The translations under genes and the position numbers were made by a program. From the NCBI GenBank assembly GCA_011390535.1, contig JAABSF010000151.1, positions 1-6,534 of the forward strand: a stretch of DNA of 6,534 nt, given 5' to 3'. This document shows positions 1 through 5,308 of the stretch, in pieces. How positions within the stretch are numbered: position 1 is the stretch's first letter; every line of letters begins with the position of its first letter. The stretch is from Deltaproteobacteria bacterium (lineage in GTDB: Bacteria; Myxococcota_A; Polyangia; HGW-17; SLPX01). Under the pieces are notes generated by a model. The model did no database searches. It had not been told where the DNA came from and saw nothing but the letters and a program-made list of their open reading frames with translations.

Positions 1-801
1 GTGTTTTACAGGGCCCACCAGATTTACCCGATGACGAATGCTCAGCTCATCTATCGAGGTCGCGAGGGAGGCTTCAAAACCCTTTTCCACCGGTCCCACC
101 AACACCAAACGTGCATCTACCTGAGAGATCACCTCGGCCATCGCCTTGAGAAGAATTCTTATCCCTCTACCAGGCCCAAGGTGTCCGGTATAAATTACGT
201 GAAGATCTTTTTTAGGCGGCGGTACTTCCCAATCAAAAAAGTCTACATCCACTCCTTGCGGCAATATATTTAAGGCTTTTTTTCGCTCCCCCTGCACGAG
301 AGGTCCTGCCACCATGAGATGATCCGCAGCCAAGGTCGAGGCGGCCAGCACCAGATCGGCTTTATCAAAACAAAACCTCTCGTCGGCCTCTGTTTCGGCG
401 GAGAGGGCGACATCGGCGGGGCGTGGTTGGGCCAGCGGCGAGATCGCAACCTCAAAGACCAGCTTTGAATCCATATACTCTTTTCGTTCACAAACAGGCT
501 TCCCGCCATAAGCCGAACGAAAATGAATGACCTCATACTCATTCCCCTCAACCTGACGTCTCACCGCCCGTCTGAAAACCTCCACTTGTTCCCTAACTGA
601 AACATCTCCAACAGGGACCCTCAGCATCCGTGCATTCAGATACTTCTCCACATAAGGAAGATCTCCAGCCCGCAACGACATCACATCCAGCTCGTAGCGA
701 GGAGCCAATGCCTTGATAACATTATGAAGCTGTACACCGTGACGATCAGGAGCAGGAACCGCGCTGAAGCTGATTAAAAGAACTCTGGGATAATCCGACA
801 A
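1..801 (-). CDS. GT4-type (GT-B fold) glycosyltransferase, N-terminal part, runs off left edge
   Basis: Reading the minus strand from 801 to 1 gives 267 residues without a stop; the C-terminus lies outside the window. Family-typical elements appear in order: a first beta strand RVLLISFSA (6-14) followed by a G-V-Q-LHN helix (22-27), the YEVIHFRS strand (89-96), ILPQGVDVDFF (179-189), which matches the conserved GxD..F linker, then VIYTGHLGPGRGI (202-214), which opens the nucleotide-sugar-binding domain, RLVLVGP (231-237) and VNLVGPV (259-265). The EX7E donor-binding motif expected after this is off the window. The family transfers a sugar from an activated donor to a lipid, glycan or other acceptor, usually at the inner membrane face; donor and acceptor cannot be read here. 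TTG at 801 is chosen because it is the only ordinary in-frame start between the upstream in-frame stop (898-900) and the conserved first strand, and AGGA lies 11 bases upstream. It is divergent from the rest of the window, so probably belongs to a separate polysaccharide operon. Confidence 0.88.
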   Translation of the reverse strand, partial: MSDYPRVLLISFSAVPAPDRHGVQLHNVIKALAPRYELDVMSLRAGDLPYVEKYLNARMLRVPVGDVSVREQVEVFRRAVRRQVEGNEYEVIHFRSAYGGKPVCERKEYMDSKLVFEVAISPLAQPRPADVALSAETEADERFCFDKADLVLAASTLAADHLMVAGPLVQGERKKALNILPQGVDVDFFDWEVPPPKKDLHVIYTGHLGPGRGIRILLKAMAEVISQVDARLVLVGPVEKGFEASLATSIDELSIRHRVNLVGPVKH

Positions 802-989
802 ACCGTTGCTTTTCCTATTTTTTTTATCGATTAAAAAAACAAAAAAAAAGACCCATGTATCGATGCTTTTGGAATAATGGGCTCTTAAAATATTCCATCA
901 TCTTGGCAACATTCTTGAATAATAGAAGAAAATATTATAGGAGCTAAGAAAAATTTAGCAATTCTTCTTCATTGGAAAGGGCAAAAAAA
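802..989. other. AT-rich divergent intergenic region
   Basis: This gap separates the leftward glycosyltransferase from the rightward small gene and should carry promoters for both. It is strongly A/T biased, with A-runs around 836-849 (T-runs for the leftward transcript) and two ATCGAT copies, one on each side of the A-run (near 828 and 860). Candidate hexamers such as TTGGCA at 903-908 and TATTAT at 933-938 are spaced too far apart (24 bases) to form a convincing sigma-70 promoter. AGGAG at 939-943 looks like a ribosome site but has no start codon at suitable distance in the frame of the small gene, which also meets a stop at 945-947. Confidence 0.5.
974..981 (+). promoter_or_regulatory. Ribosome binding site deciding the start of the small gene
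   Basis: A purine-rich GGAAAGGG lies eight bases before TTG at 990. The other in-frame TTG, at 972, has only pyrimidine-rich sequence before it. This favours 990 as the start, although both starts are TTG and the site is not a full AGGAGG. Confidence 0.45.
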
Positions 990-1244
990 TTGAATCAACT
1001 CGTAGCATATTTAATAAAAAATTTGATAATAGATTTTCAGGGAGAGCTGGATCTGGACATGGCTAGAGACTTTTTGCGGGAGGACGACAGCCCGGAAGCA
1101 AAAGCTCTAATCACACGTTTGGTTCAAGACGGAGGGGTAGATGACATGATCATCGTCCTAGCCGATTGTCTAAGAGAATACATTCGAACCGGAATAAACG
1201 AAGAGGTGGTGCGCAATCAAATAAAGATGTACACGGAAGCCTGA
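990..1244 (+). CDS. Small helical acidic protein of unknown function
   Basis: This encodes 84 residues from TTG at 990, or 90 residues (adding MERAKK) from TTG at 972. I do not recognise the family. The sequence looks fully alpha-helical and soluble: an amphipathic first helix (NQLVAYLIKNLIIDFQ), an acidic segment (LDLDMARDFLREDD), then helices around PEAKALITRLVQ, VDDMIIVLADCLREYI and EEVVRNQIKMY. There is no signal peptide, membrane segment, DNA-binding signature or zinc site; one cysteine is present. The clean helical periodicity and absence of long alternative frames argue for a real gene. It stands alone between a divergent glycosyltransferase and a 267-base gap before the next same-strand gene, so context gives no function. 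A small adaptor or regulator would be compatible, but that is a guess. Confidence 0.62.
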   Translation: MNQLVAYLIKNLIIDFQGELDLDMARDFLREDDSPEAKALITRLVQDGGVDDMIIVLADCLREYIRTGINEEVVRNQIKMYTEA

Positions 1245-1511
1245 TACCTGGCTGCGCCGCAAAAAACCTATTGGAGCTCCACGACGTTTAGACGCTTAAC
1301 AGAACCCCGGTCGACTCCAGACAAAATATAGAAACGACATGCTGAATCTTCGAACAGTACCGGCCGCCTGAAGGCGATGGTTTCAAACCCGCCCCAAAAG
1401 TGACATTAAAGGTGACATTGATGATTCTTCGCCGGCTCTGGAAGAGAAAAAGAAGAGAGCGTGTCCGATTCTCTGGACCTTTGCCTTCTTTGTCTGCTAA
1501 AAACCAACTCC
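1245..1511. other. Intergenic gap with direct repeat and a start-less reading frame
   Basis: No supported gene lies here. It contains a direct repeat GTGACATT at 1400-1407 and 1412-1419, a small CGCC-TGAA-GGCG hairpin at 1365-1376, and an open stretch with no ordinary start codon at 1372-1500 whose translation is protein-like (DDSSPALEEKKK and onward). GTG at 1461 would extend the following membrane protein by 17 residues and has a weak purine-rich stretch before it. No tRNA or other RNA gene could be folded by eye. Confidence 0.4.
1400..1419 (+). repeat. Direct repeat GTGACATT, 12-base period
   Basis: GTGACATT occurs at 1400-1407 and again at 1412-1419, separated by AAAG. It lies about 100 bases upstream of the zinc-ribbon membrane gene. 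It could be a tandem regulator site, or simply a repeated four-codon unit in decayed coding sequence. Confidence 0.4.
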
Positions 1512-2693
1512 ATGTTGATCAAATGTCCTCACTGCGGCAAAAAAGCTTTGTCCGACAAATACCCTCCGGGGCAACCTATCGGCTGCCCTGAATGCGGCTC
1601 TCTCGTTGAGATCACAAGAAAAAGAGATGGAGAAACAGGTACACGTCTAATAAAAGAAGATCCCGTCCATTTAAAAGGCTTTGACAAACTTGAAAAGACA
1701 ATTCTAAAGTCGAGCAAAGATCCGGCGATGGGAGAGAGATTATCGGGGCAATGGGCACTGTTCGTAGTCTCGCTCCAGAGTCACGCGTGGATCCCTTCAT
1801 CAATATTTACAACCGGGGGGTTACTTGCAGGGCTCTTCCTGTTTTACGTAGGGTACCGCATCGGTCCTTTGGCTTGGGTTTTGCTGGGGAGCGTGGGCTT
1901 GGCGGTCTCAGTCTGGACATTCGCCGCCGCGGCGGTGGCCGCCGGTCATCTGATCGACTTGCGATGGGGGAACCCGAAATCATCAGTGGGCTTCTTCAGG
2001 AGCCTGCGACTCTTGTTTGAACATCGCACTGGAACATTGAGACGAATAGGTTTTTGGGTGTTCATTGGGTGGGTGGGCTTCTGGCTGTTCAATATCACGG
2101 TGCTCGGGTCTTCTATAATCGGCCTCGCCGGGACCACAGGCCGAGCTCTTTTAGGAGCGCTGCTGGGGGTACAAGTTTTACTTACACTGAGCGGCCTTGT
2201 CTGGATAGGGTTGATTCTAGCTGCTCTCGTGACCCAACCCACGATGAGTCTCCCCTCTCTTTCCTCGAAAAAAACGGCGCTGATGGATGGCTGGCGCATC
2301 TGGGGCCCCGAATCAACAGCGAGACGTCCTCTAATGGTCATGACTGCAGGGTTGATCAGCGTTTTCGCTGCAGGCGGTGTGTTGTTGAGGATCGGCTACC
2401 GAGTCGTTATTCAATTGAACATCATGGTTGCAGGAAAATCCTTGGAAGAGATCCTCTCCGCTTCTCCCCTGGCAGGCCTGATGAATGTGCCGTTGGCAGT
2501 GGAGCCGTCGTTTTCCCTTCAGCTGGCAGGGATCACTGCCACCATCTCTCTTGCAGCCGTCACAGGTCTCCTGCTGGGGATCATCGCCCATTACTGGGCT
2601 GTGGCAAGCCACGTCTTTGCTCGTAACCCCGGCTTCATCAAATGGATCAAGGGCCGGAAAACCGAAAAGAAGACCCGCGAGTCCCCCACTTGA
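1512..2693 (+). CDS. Polytopic membrane protein with N-terminal zinc ribbon
   Basis: This encodes 393 residues from ATG at 1512. The N-terminus holds a compact zinc ribbon with CPHC at 5-8 and CPEC at 25-28, so Cys5, Cys8, Cys25 and Cys28 form a complete four-cysteine site. A charged linker (35-80) leads into about six hydrophobic segments at roughly 97-115, 120-147, 179-204, 211-244, 274-300 and 338-368, followed by a basic tail (380-389) that suggests a cytoplasmic C-terminus. Similar short ribbons at the extreme N-terminus are frequent in deltaproteobacterial membrane proteins, but I cannot name this family or its function. ATG 1512 is preferred because it places the ribbon at the very start, as is usual. 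GTG at 1461 is also possible and has a slightly better purine stretch (AGAAGAGAG) before it; it would add 17 residues including two more cysteines. A hairpin follows the stop codon, so this may be its own transcript. Confidence 0.8.
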   Translation: MLIKCPHCGKKALSDKYPPGQPIGCPECGSLVEITRKRDGETGTRLIKEDPVHLKGFDKLEKTILKSSKDPAMGERLSGQWALFVVSLQSHAWIPSSIFTTGGLLAGLFLFYVGYRIGPLAWVLLGSVGLAVSVWTFAAAAVAAGHLIDLRWGNPKSSVGFFRSLRLLFEHRTGTLRRIGFWVFIGWVGFWLFNITVLGSSIIGLAGTTGRALLGALLGVQVLLTLSGLVWIGLILAALVTQPTMSLPSLSSKKTALMDGWRIWGPESTARRPLMVMTAGLISVFAAGGVLLRIGYRVVIQLNIMVAGKSLEEILSASPLAGLMNVPLAVEPSFSLQLAGITATISLAAVTGLLLGIIAHYWAVASHVFARNPGFIKWIKGRKTEKKTRESPT

Positions 2694-2703
2694 TCCTTTA
2701 AAG

Positions 2704-2735
2704 GCCGAGAGAGCATCTATGCATACTCTCCCGGC
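2704..2735 (+). terminator. Hairpin just after the zinc-ribbon membrane gene, possible terminator
   Basis: GCCGAGAGAG (2704-2713) pairs with CTCTCCCGGC (2726-2735) in nine of ten positions, with one A-C mismatch and a 12-base loop. It starts 11 bases past the stop codon. No T-run follows, so it is not a classical intrinsic terminator; it may stabilise the 3' end or terminate without a U-tract. Confidence 0.4.
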
Positions 2736-2797
2736 AGAGACGCACGGGCAAAGGCACAAAGGCGGCATTTCGCTTGACCCAAGAGCCCCCCGGTGAT

Positions 2798-2821
2798 AGC
2801 CTTAGCGCTTATTAAAAGGCT
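2798..2821 (+). other. Small hairpin in the leader of the chemosensory operon
   Basis: AGCCTT (2798-2803) pairs with AAGGCT (2816-2821) around a 12-base loop, with TTTT at 2826-2829 shortly after. It lies about 40 bases ahead of the first chemosensory gene. It is too short and its T-run too weak to call a terminator, but a leader structure is possible. Confidence 0.25.
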
Positions 2822-2847
2822 CGAATTTTCAATACCGCAGGCCTCGA

Positions 2848-2852
2848 TGGAG
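2848..2852 (+). promoter_or_regulatory. Ribosome binding site of the REC-PATAN gene
   Basis: TGGAG lies seven bases before ATG at 2860, an ideal spacing, and fixes this start. Confidence 0.6.
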
Positions 2853-2859
2853 CAAGTTT

Positions 2860-4263
2860 ATGGCCCAACCCAAAGTTCTTGTCATCGATGACAGCCCAAC
2901 GATCTTGAAGGTCGTTCAGCTGGTCCTTACAAAAGCAGGTTACGACATCACAACAGCCCCGGACGGCGAAGCGGGCATCGCGCTTGCCCAAAAGGAGAAA
3001 CCGCAGCTCATCCTGCTGGATTTCGTGATGCCTAAACTTAACGGTTACCAGGTTTGCAAGGCGCTCTCCGAAGATCCAAACCTGTCCGATGTCCCTGTGG
3101 TGCTCATGAGCGCGAAAGGCGATCAGGTTGGTGAACGATTCGTCAAAGTCCTTGGAATTGTTGATTATATCACCAAGCCCTTCAGCCCCGAAGCTATCAC
3201 AGCGGTGGTTGACCACACCCTGAAAAAATACAGCGACGAAAAAGAAGATGCAAAGCCTGAGGCGGAAATAGAGCTCCAACCCGAGGTGCTCGCCGATGCA
3301 GCGGATGCAGCACAAAGAGTCCGTCATGATGCTCTCGAACAGCTTCGCGAGTCCATCTCACGAGCGGCCGCAGCAGGGATTTTGAGTCACCCGGACCTCA
3401 TGGATAAAGATCTCTCTACCGCAGTTCTGGCGGAGGCGGCGCGAGATGCCTTTGACAACCCAACATTAGAAGCTCTATTGGGCGAGCTGAGAGCTGCATG
3501 TCCCGAGCTCGCTGAGACAGGTTCTCCCGGAATGACCGGTGACCTCAGGGTCGTGCCCATCGCCGATATTCTAACCCTACTTCAAACGCAGGTCCAAAAC
3601 GGGGTCCTCACCGTTACACGAGGCGGCGGAAAAATCGAGCTGTATTTCAAAAACGGAAATATCGAGGTAGCTACCGCAGCAGGTGTAGCCGAAGAATTCT
3701 TGCTGGGGCGGTTTATCGTTGAAACCGGCCTCATGACTCAAGAAGCTCTGGATGATTTCATCGATGCTGAATCGGGTCAAGGTGGCGGGCTTCTGGGCAC
3801 AAGGCTTGTAAAATCGGGAAAACTCACCAACAGTGAAATCAAAGAAGCAATGGCGCTGCAAACAAGCGAGCTCGTCTATGAGCTGCTGCGTTGGAACTTC
3901 GGGCGCTTTACTTTCAGGGCCACGAACGATCTTCCCGCCCTCGCCATGGAGGCGGCGCTGGAGATGCCGGTGGACAGCATCCTCATGGAAGGGTTCAGGA
4001 GAGTAGACGAGTGGCACCTGATAGAACGAGAAGTAAATGATTTTGATCAGATATTCCTAAGAGATGACGAGGCCGTAAGAAAAATGGGGCCCTCTCGTCT
4101 CACGAGAGAAGAGCAAACAGTCCTGGAGTTGGTAAACGGGAAGAACACAATCAAAGACATCGTGCGGCAGAGCCGAATGGGTTCATTTGAGGTCTCCAAG
4201 ATGTTGTACCGATTACTATCCATAAAACTGATAAGAAAGCGTGTAGCCCCTGTAGCGGTATAG
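2860..4263 (+). CDS. Response regulator: N-terminal receiver plus PATAN (DUF4388) output domain, PixG/PatA-like
   Basis: This encodes 467 residues. Residues 4-122 form a receiver domain with the acidic pair Asp10-Asp11 in VIDDSPT, phosphoacceptor Asp54 in ILLDFVMPKLNGYQ, the switch Ser84 in LMSAKGD and Lys106 in YITKPF, so it should be phosphorylatable. An alanine- and acid-rich helical linker (about 125-222) follows. Residues about 227-385 form a PATAN/DUF4388 module: GDLRVVPIADILTLLQ, GVLTVTRGGGKIELYFKNG, then helices with LLGRFIVETGLMTQEALD and LVYELLRWNFGRFTF. The C-terminal 412-460 looks like a winged-helix-type tail (LTREEQTVLELVNG, TIKDIVRQS, EVSKMLYRLLSIKLI). In cyanobacteria, PATAN regulators (PatA, PixG) control heterocyst pattern or pilus-based phototaxis; there the receiver is generally C-terminal, whereas here it is N-terminal. 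It heads a cluster with CheY, CheW and receptor genes and occupies the PilG position, so it is probably the output regulator of that pathway. Its downstream partner (pilus motor or transcription) is not visible. Confidence 0.9.
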   Translation: MAQPKVLVIDDSPTILKVVQLVLTKAGYDITTAPDGEAGIALAQKEKPQLILLDFVMPKLNGYQVCKALSEDPNLSDVPVVLMSAKGDQVGERFVKVLGIVDYITKPFSPEAITAVVDHTLKKYSDEKEDAKPEAEIELQPEVLADAADAAQRVRHDALEQLRESISRAAAAGILSHPDLMDKDLSTAVLAEAARDAFDNPTLEALLGELRAACPELAETGSPGMTGDLRVVPIADILTLLQTQVQNGVLTVTRGGGKIELYFKNGNIEVATAAGVAEEFLLGRFIVETGLMTQEALDDFIDAESGQGGGLLGTRLVKSGKLTNSEIKEAMALQTSELVYELLRWNFGRFTFRATNDLPALAMEAALEMPVDSILMEGFRRVDEWHLIEREVNDFDQIFLRDDEAVRKMGPSRLTREEQTVLELVNGKNTIKDIVRQSRMGSFEVSKMLYRLLSIKLIRKRVAPVAV

Positions 4264-4364
4264 TTTAAACCCAGTTGCGATATCGATGATTTGAGAGAGT
4301 CAAAGAACCCAATCTAAGCGACTCATCGAGCTAACACGTAGCAGAAACCTCATGAGGTGTGGCC
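4264..4364. other. Gap inside the probable operon with alternative inverted repeats
   Basis: This stretch contains two mutually exclusive short pairings: CGATGA (4284-4289) with TCATCG (4323-4328), and GAGTC (4297-4301) with GACTC (4320-4324), which share 4323-4324. No T-run follows either, so read-through into the next gene is expected. It is the only sizeable gap in the chemosensory block and could hold a processing site or internal promoter. Confidence 0.3.
4354..4357 (+). promoter_or_regulatory. Ribosome binding site deciding the start of the PilH-like gene
   Basis: GAGG lies seven bases before GTG at 4365, but only one base before the alternative GTG at 4359. The spacing therefore selects 4365, which also gives the family-typical start MAKILIAEDS. 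Confidence 0.65.
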
Positions 4365-4727
4365 GTGGCCAAAATATTGATAGCAGAAGATTCAGCAACC
4401 TCAGTCGAACTACTCAAGAGAGCCCTTTCGCCTCTTGGGCACACACTGATAGTGGCGTCCAACGGGCAGGATGCTGAGCAGACCATCAGAAATGAACATC
4501 CTGATCTAGTCATACTTGACATTATCATGCCGAAAATGAACGGCTTTCAGTTATGCAGGACACTCAGGTCGGATCCAGCGCACGAAAACATGCCGATAAT
4601 AGTAATAACGTCAATGGATCGAGAGAGTGACCGTTATTGGGGCATGAAACAAGGCGCATCCGAATATTTGGTGAAGCCGGTGGATCCATCTGTTCTTGTA
4701 CAAAAAGTCCAAAACTATCTCAGATGA
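4365..4727 (+). CDS. Single-domain response regulator, PilH/PixH-like CheY
   Basis: This encodes 120 residues, only a receiver domain. All active-site positions are present: Glu8-Asp9 (AEDS), phosphoacceptor Asp52 (VILDIIMPKMNGFQ), Thr82 (IVITSMD) and Lys104 (LVKPVD). The segment DRESDRYWGMKQGASEYLVK closely resembles the corresponding stretch of Pseudomonas PilH as I remember it (D-x-E-[ST]-D-x-x-W-G-x-x-Q-G-A-x-x-Y-L-x-KPVD), and this WG..QGA pattern separates PilH from flagellar CheY. PilH-type proteins receive phosphate from the hybrid kinase of the Pil-Chp pathway and modulate signalling through PilG and the pilus retraction motor. The gene follows the REC-PATAN regulator and precedes the CheW gene, whose ATG overlaps its TGA stop. 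GTG 4365 is used rather than GTG 4359 because of the ribosome site. Confidence 0.9.
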   Translation: MAKILIAEDSATSVELLKRALSPLGHTLIVASNGQDAEQTIRNEHPDLVILDIIMPKMNGFQLCRTLRSDPAHENMPIIVITSMDRESDRYWGMKQGASEYLVKPVDPSVLVQKVQNYLR

Positions 4728-5308
4728 AATCGCCTCCAATAGGAGAAATGTCTGCTAAGAGCCATCAGACGAATGCGGAATCAGCAGACCCTGTTCAAAA
4801 AAGAAATTCGGAAACCGGCGAAGAACTCTCGCACATCGATGTTTTGATCTTCTCTCTTGAAGACCCGGACGTCGAAGGCGCTGAAACCCTAATAGGTGTA
4901 GAGCTTAGATTTGTTCTCGAAGCCTTTAGAACCGGTCATATTACCCCAATACCTCTCGCACCCCAATGTGTAGCAGGCGCCACAAATCTTCGAGGTCAGG
5001 TCGTTCCGCTGGTCCTGCTCTCCGCCTTTATGCCGAATATGGAGGTTCAGCATCCTCTGCATGGGACAGATGCGCTGCTGGTTGAGTGGTCCGGCTTAAA
5101 GGCCGGTTTTCCCGTAGAACAAATAATCGAAGTTTACCGATTCCCATTATCGCGATATCGTAGTGATAAAAACTCCGGTATTATTTTTCCCGGCTTTTTT
5201 GATTCACCTCACGGTGCTGTTCGATTGCTGGATGTAGGAGCCGCTTTGAAAGATGTGAGCCACCGGACAAAACAAAAAGCGAAAAATCTCTCTGGACAGG
5301 ACGGCTGA
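4724..5308 (+). CDS. CheW-like chemosensory adaptor, PilI/PixI-like
   Basis: This encodes 194 residues from ATG at 4724. Residues 1-36 are a hydrophilic, probably disordered extension. The CheW-type beta barrel covers about 37-178: HIDVLIFSLED, LIGVELRFVLEAFR, ITPIPLAPQCVAGATNLRGQ with the hallmark NLRG at 88-91, then VVPLVLLSAF, TDALLVEWSGLKAGFPVEQI and a closing AVRLLDVGAAL (165-175). The aspartate usual after NLRG (as in PVIDL) is replaced: here PLVLL. CheW proteins bridge receptors and CheA-type kinases at the membrane array. The start overlaps the previous stop (ATGA), suggesting coupled translation. ATG at 4748 (MSAKSH) is an alternative, with AGGAG only two bases before it. The stop overlaps the start of the receptor gene by one base. 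Family assignment is firm; subtype PilI/PixI rests on gene order. Confidence 0.85.
   Translation: MKSPPIGEMSAKSHQTNAESADPVQKRNSETGEELSHIDVLIFSLEDPDVEGAETLIGVELRFVLEAFRTGHITPIPLAPQCVAGATNLRGQVVPLVLLSAFMPNMEVQHPLHGTDALLVEWSGLKAGFPVEQIIEVYRFPLSRYRSDKNSGIIFPGFFDSPHGAVRLLDVGAALKDVSHRTKQKAKNLSGQDG
5298..5301 (+). promoter_or_regulatory. Ribosome binding site of the receptor gene, inside the CheW gene
   Basis: AGGA lies six bases before ATG at 5308, inside the end of the CheW reading frame. With the one-base stop/start overlap it supports a coupled start here. Confidence 0.55.

Noticed and set aside
1..273. Plus-strand open frame of 90 residues at the left edge
   Set aside because: It is antisense to the glycosyltransferase, whose minus-strand reading shows conserved GT4 motifs throughout; this frame has none.
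270..551. Minus-strand open frame of 93 residues
   Set aside because: It is in a different frame from the glycosyltransferase on the same strand and gives a low-complexity Arg/Pro/Trp-rich sequence.
903..938. Sigma-70 promoter from TTGGCA and TATTAT
   Set aside because: The spacing is 24 bases, well outside the usual 16-18, and no better-spaced pair was found.
1340..1400. tRNA-like segment (hairpin plus GGTTTCAAACCC)
   Set aside because: The T-loop consensus is not met and no acceptor stem, D-arm or anticodon arm can be paired around it.
2054..2626. Plus-strand open frame of 190 residues
   Set aside because: It overlaps the zinc-ribbon membrane protein in another frame; its Arg/Ser/His-rich translation has no recognisable fold.
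2331..2768. Minus-strand open frame of 145 residues
   Set aside because: It is antisense to the end of the membrane protein gene, with cysteine-rich, unstructured translation.
2812..3327. Minus-strand open frame of 171 residues
   Set aside because: It is antisense to a clear receiver domain with all catalytic residues.
3577..4017. Minus-strand open frame of 146 residues
   Set aside because: It is antisense to the PATAN domain; no motif supports it.
4359..4364. GTG at 4359 as start of the PilH-like gene
   Set aside because: GAGG is only one base away; GTG at 4365 has correct spacing and gives a typical N-terminus.
4637..4723. Upstream extension of the CheW reading frame
   Set aside because: It would overlap the PilH-like gene by about 90 bases; the extra residues are a frame-shifted reading of the receiver end, and a coupled ATG exists at 4724.
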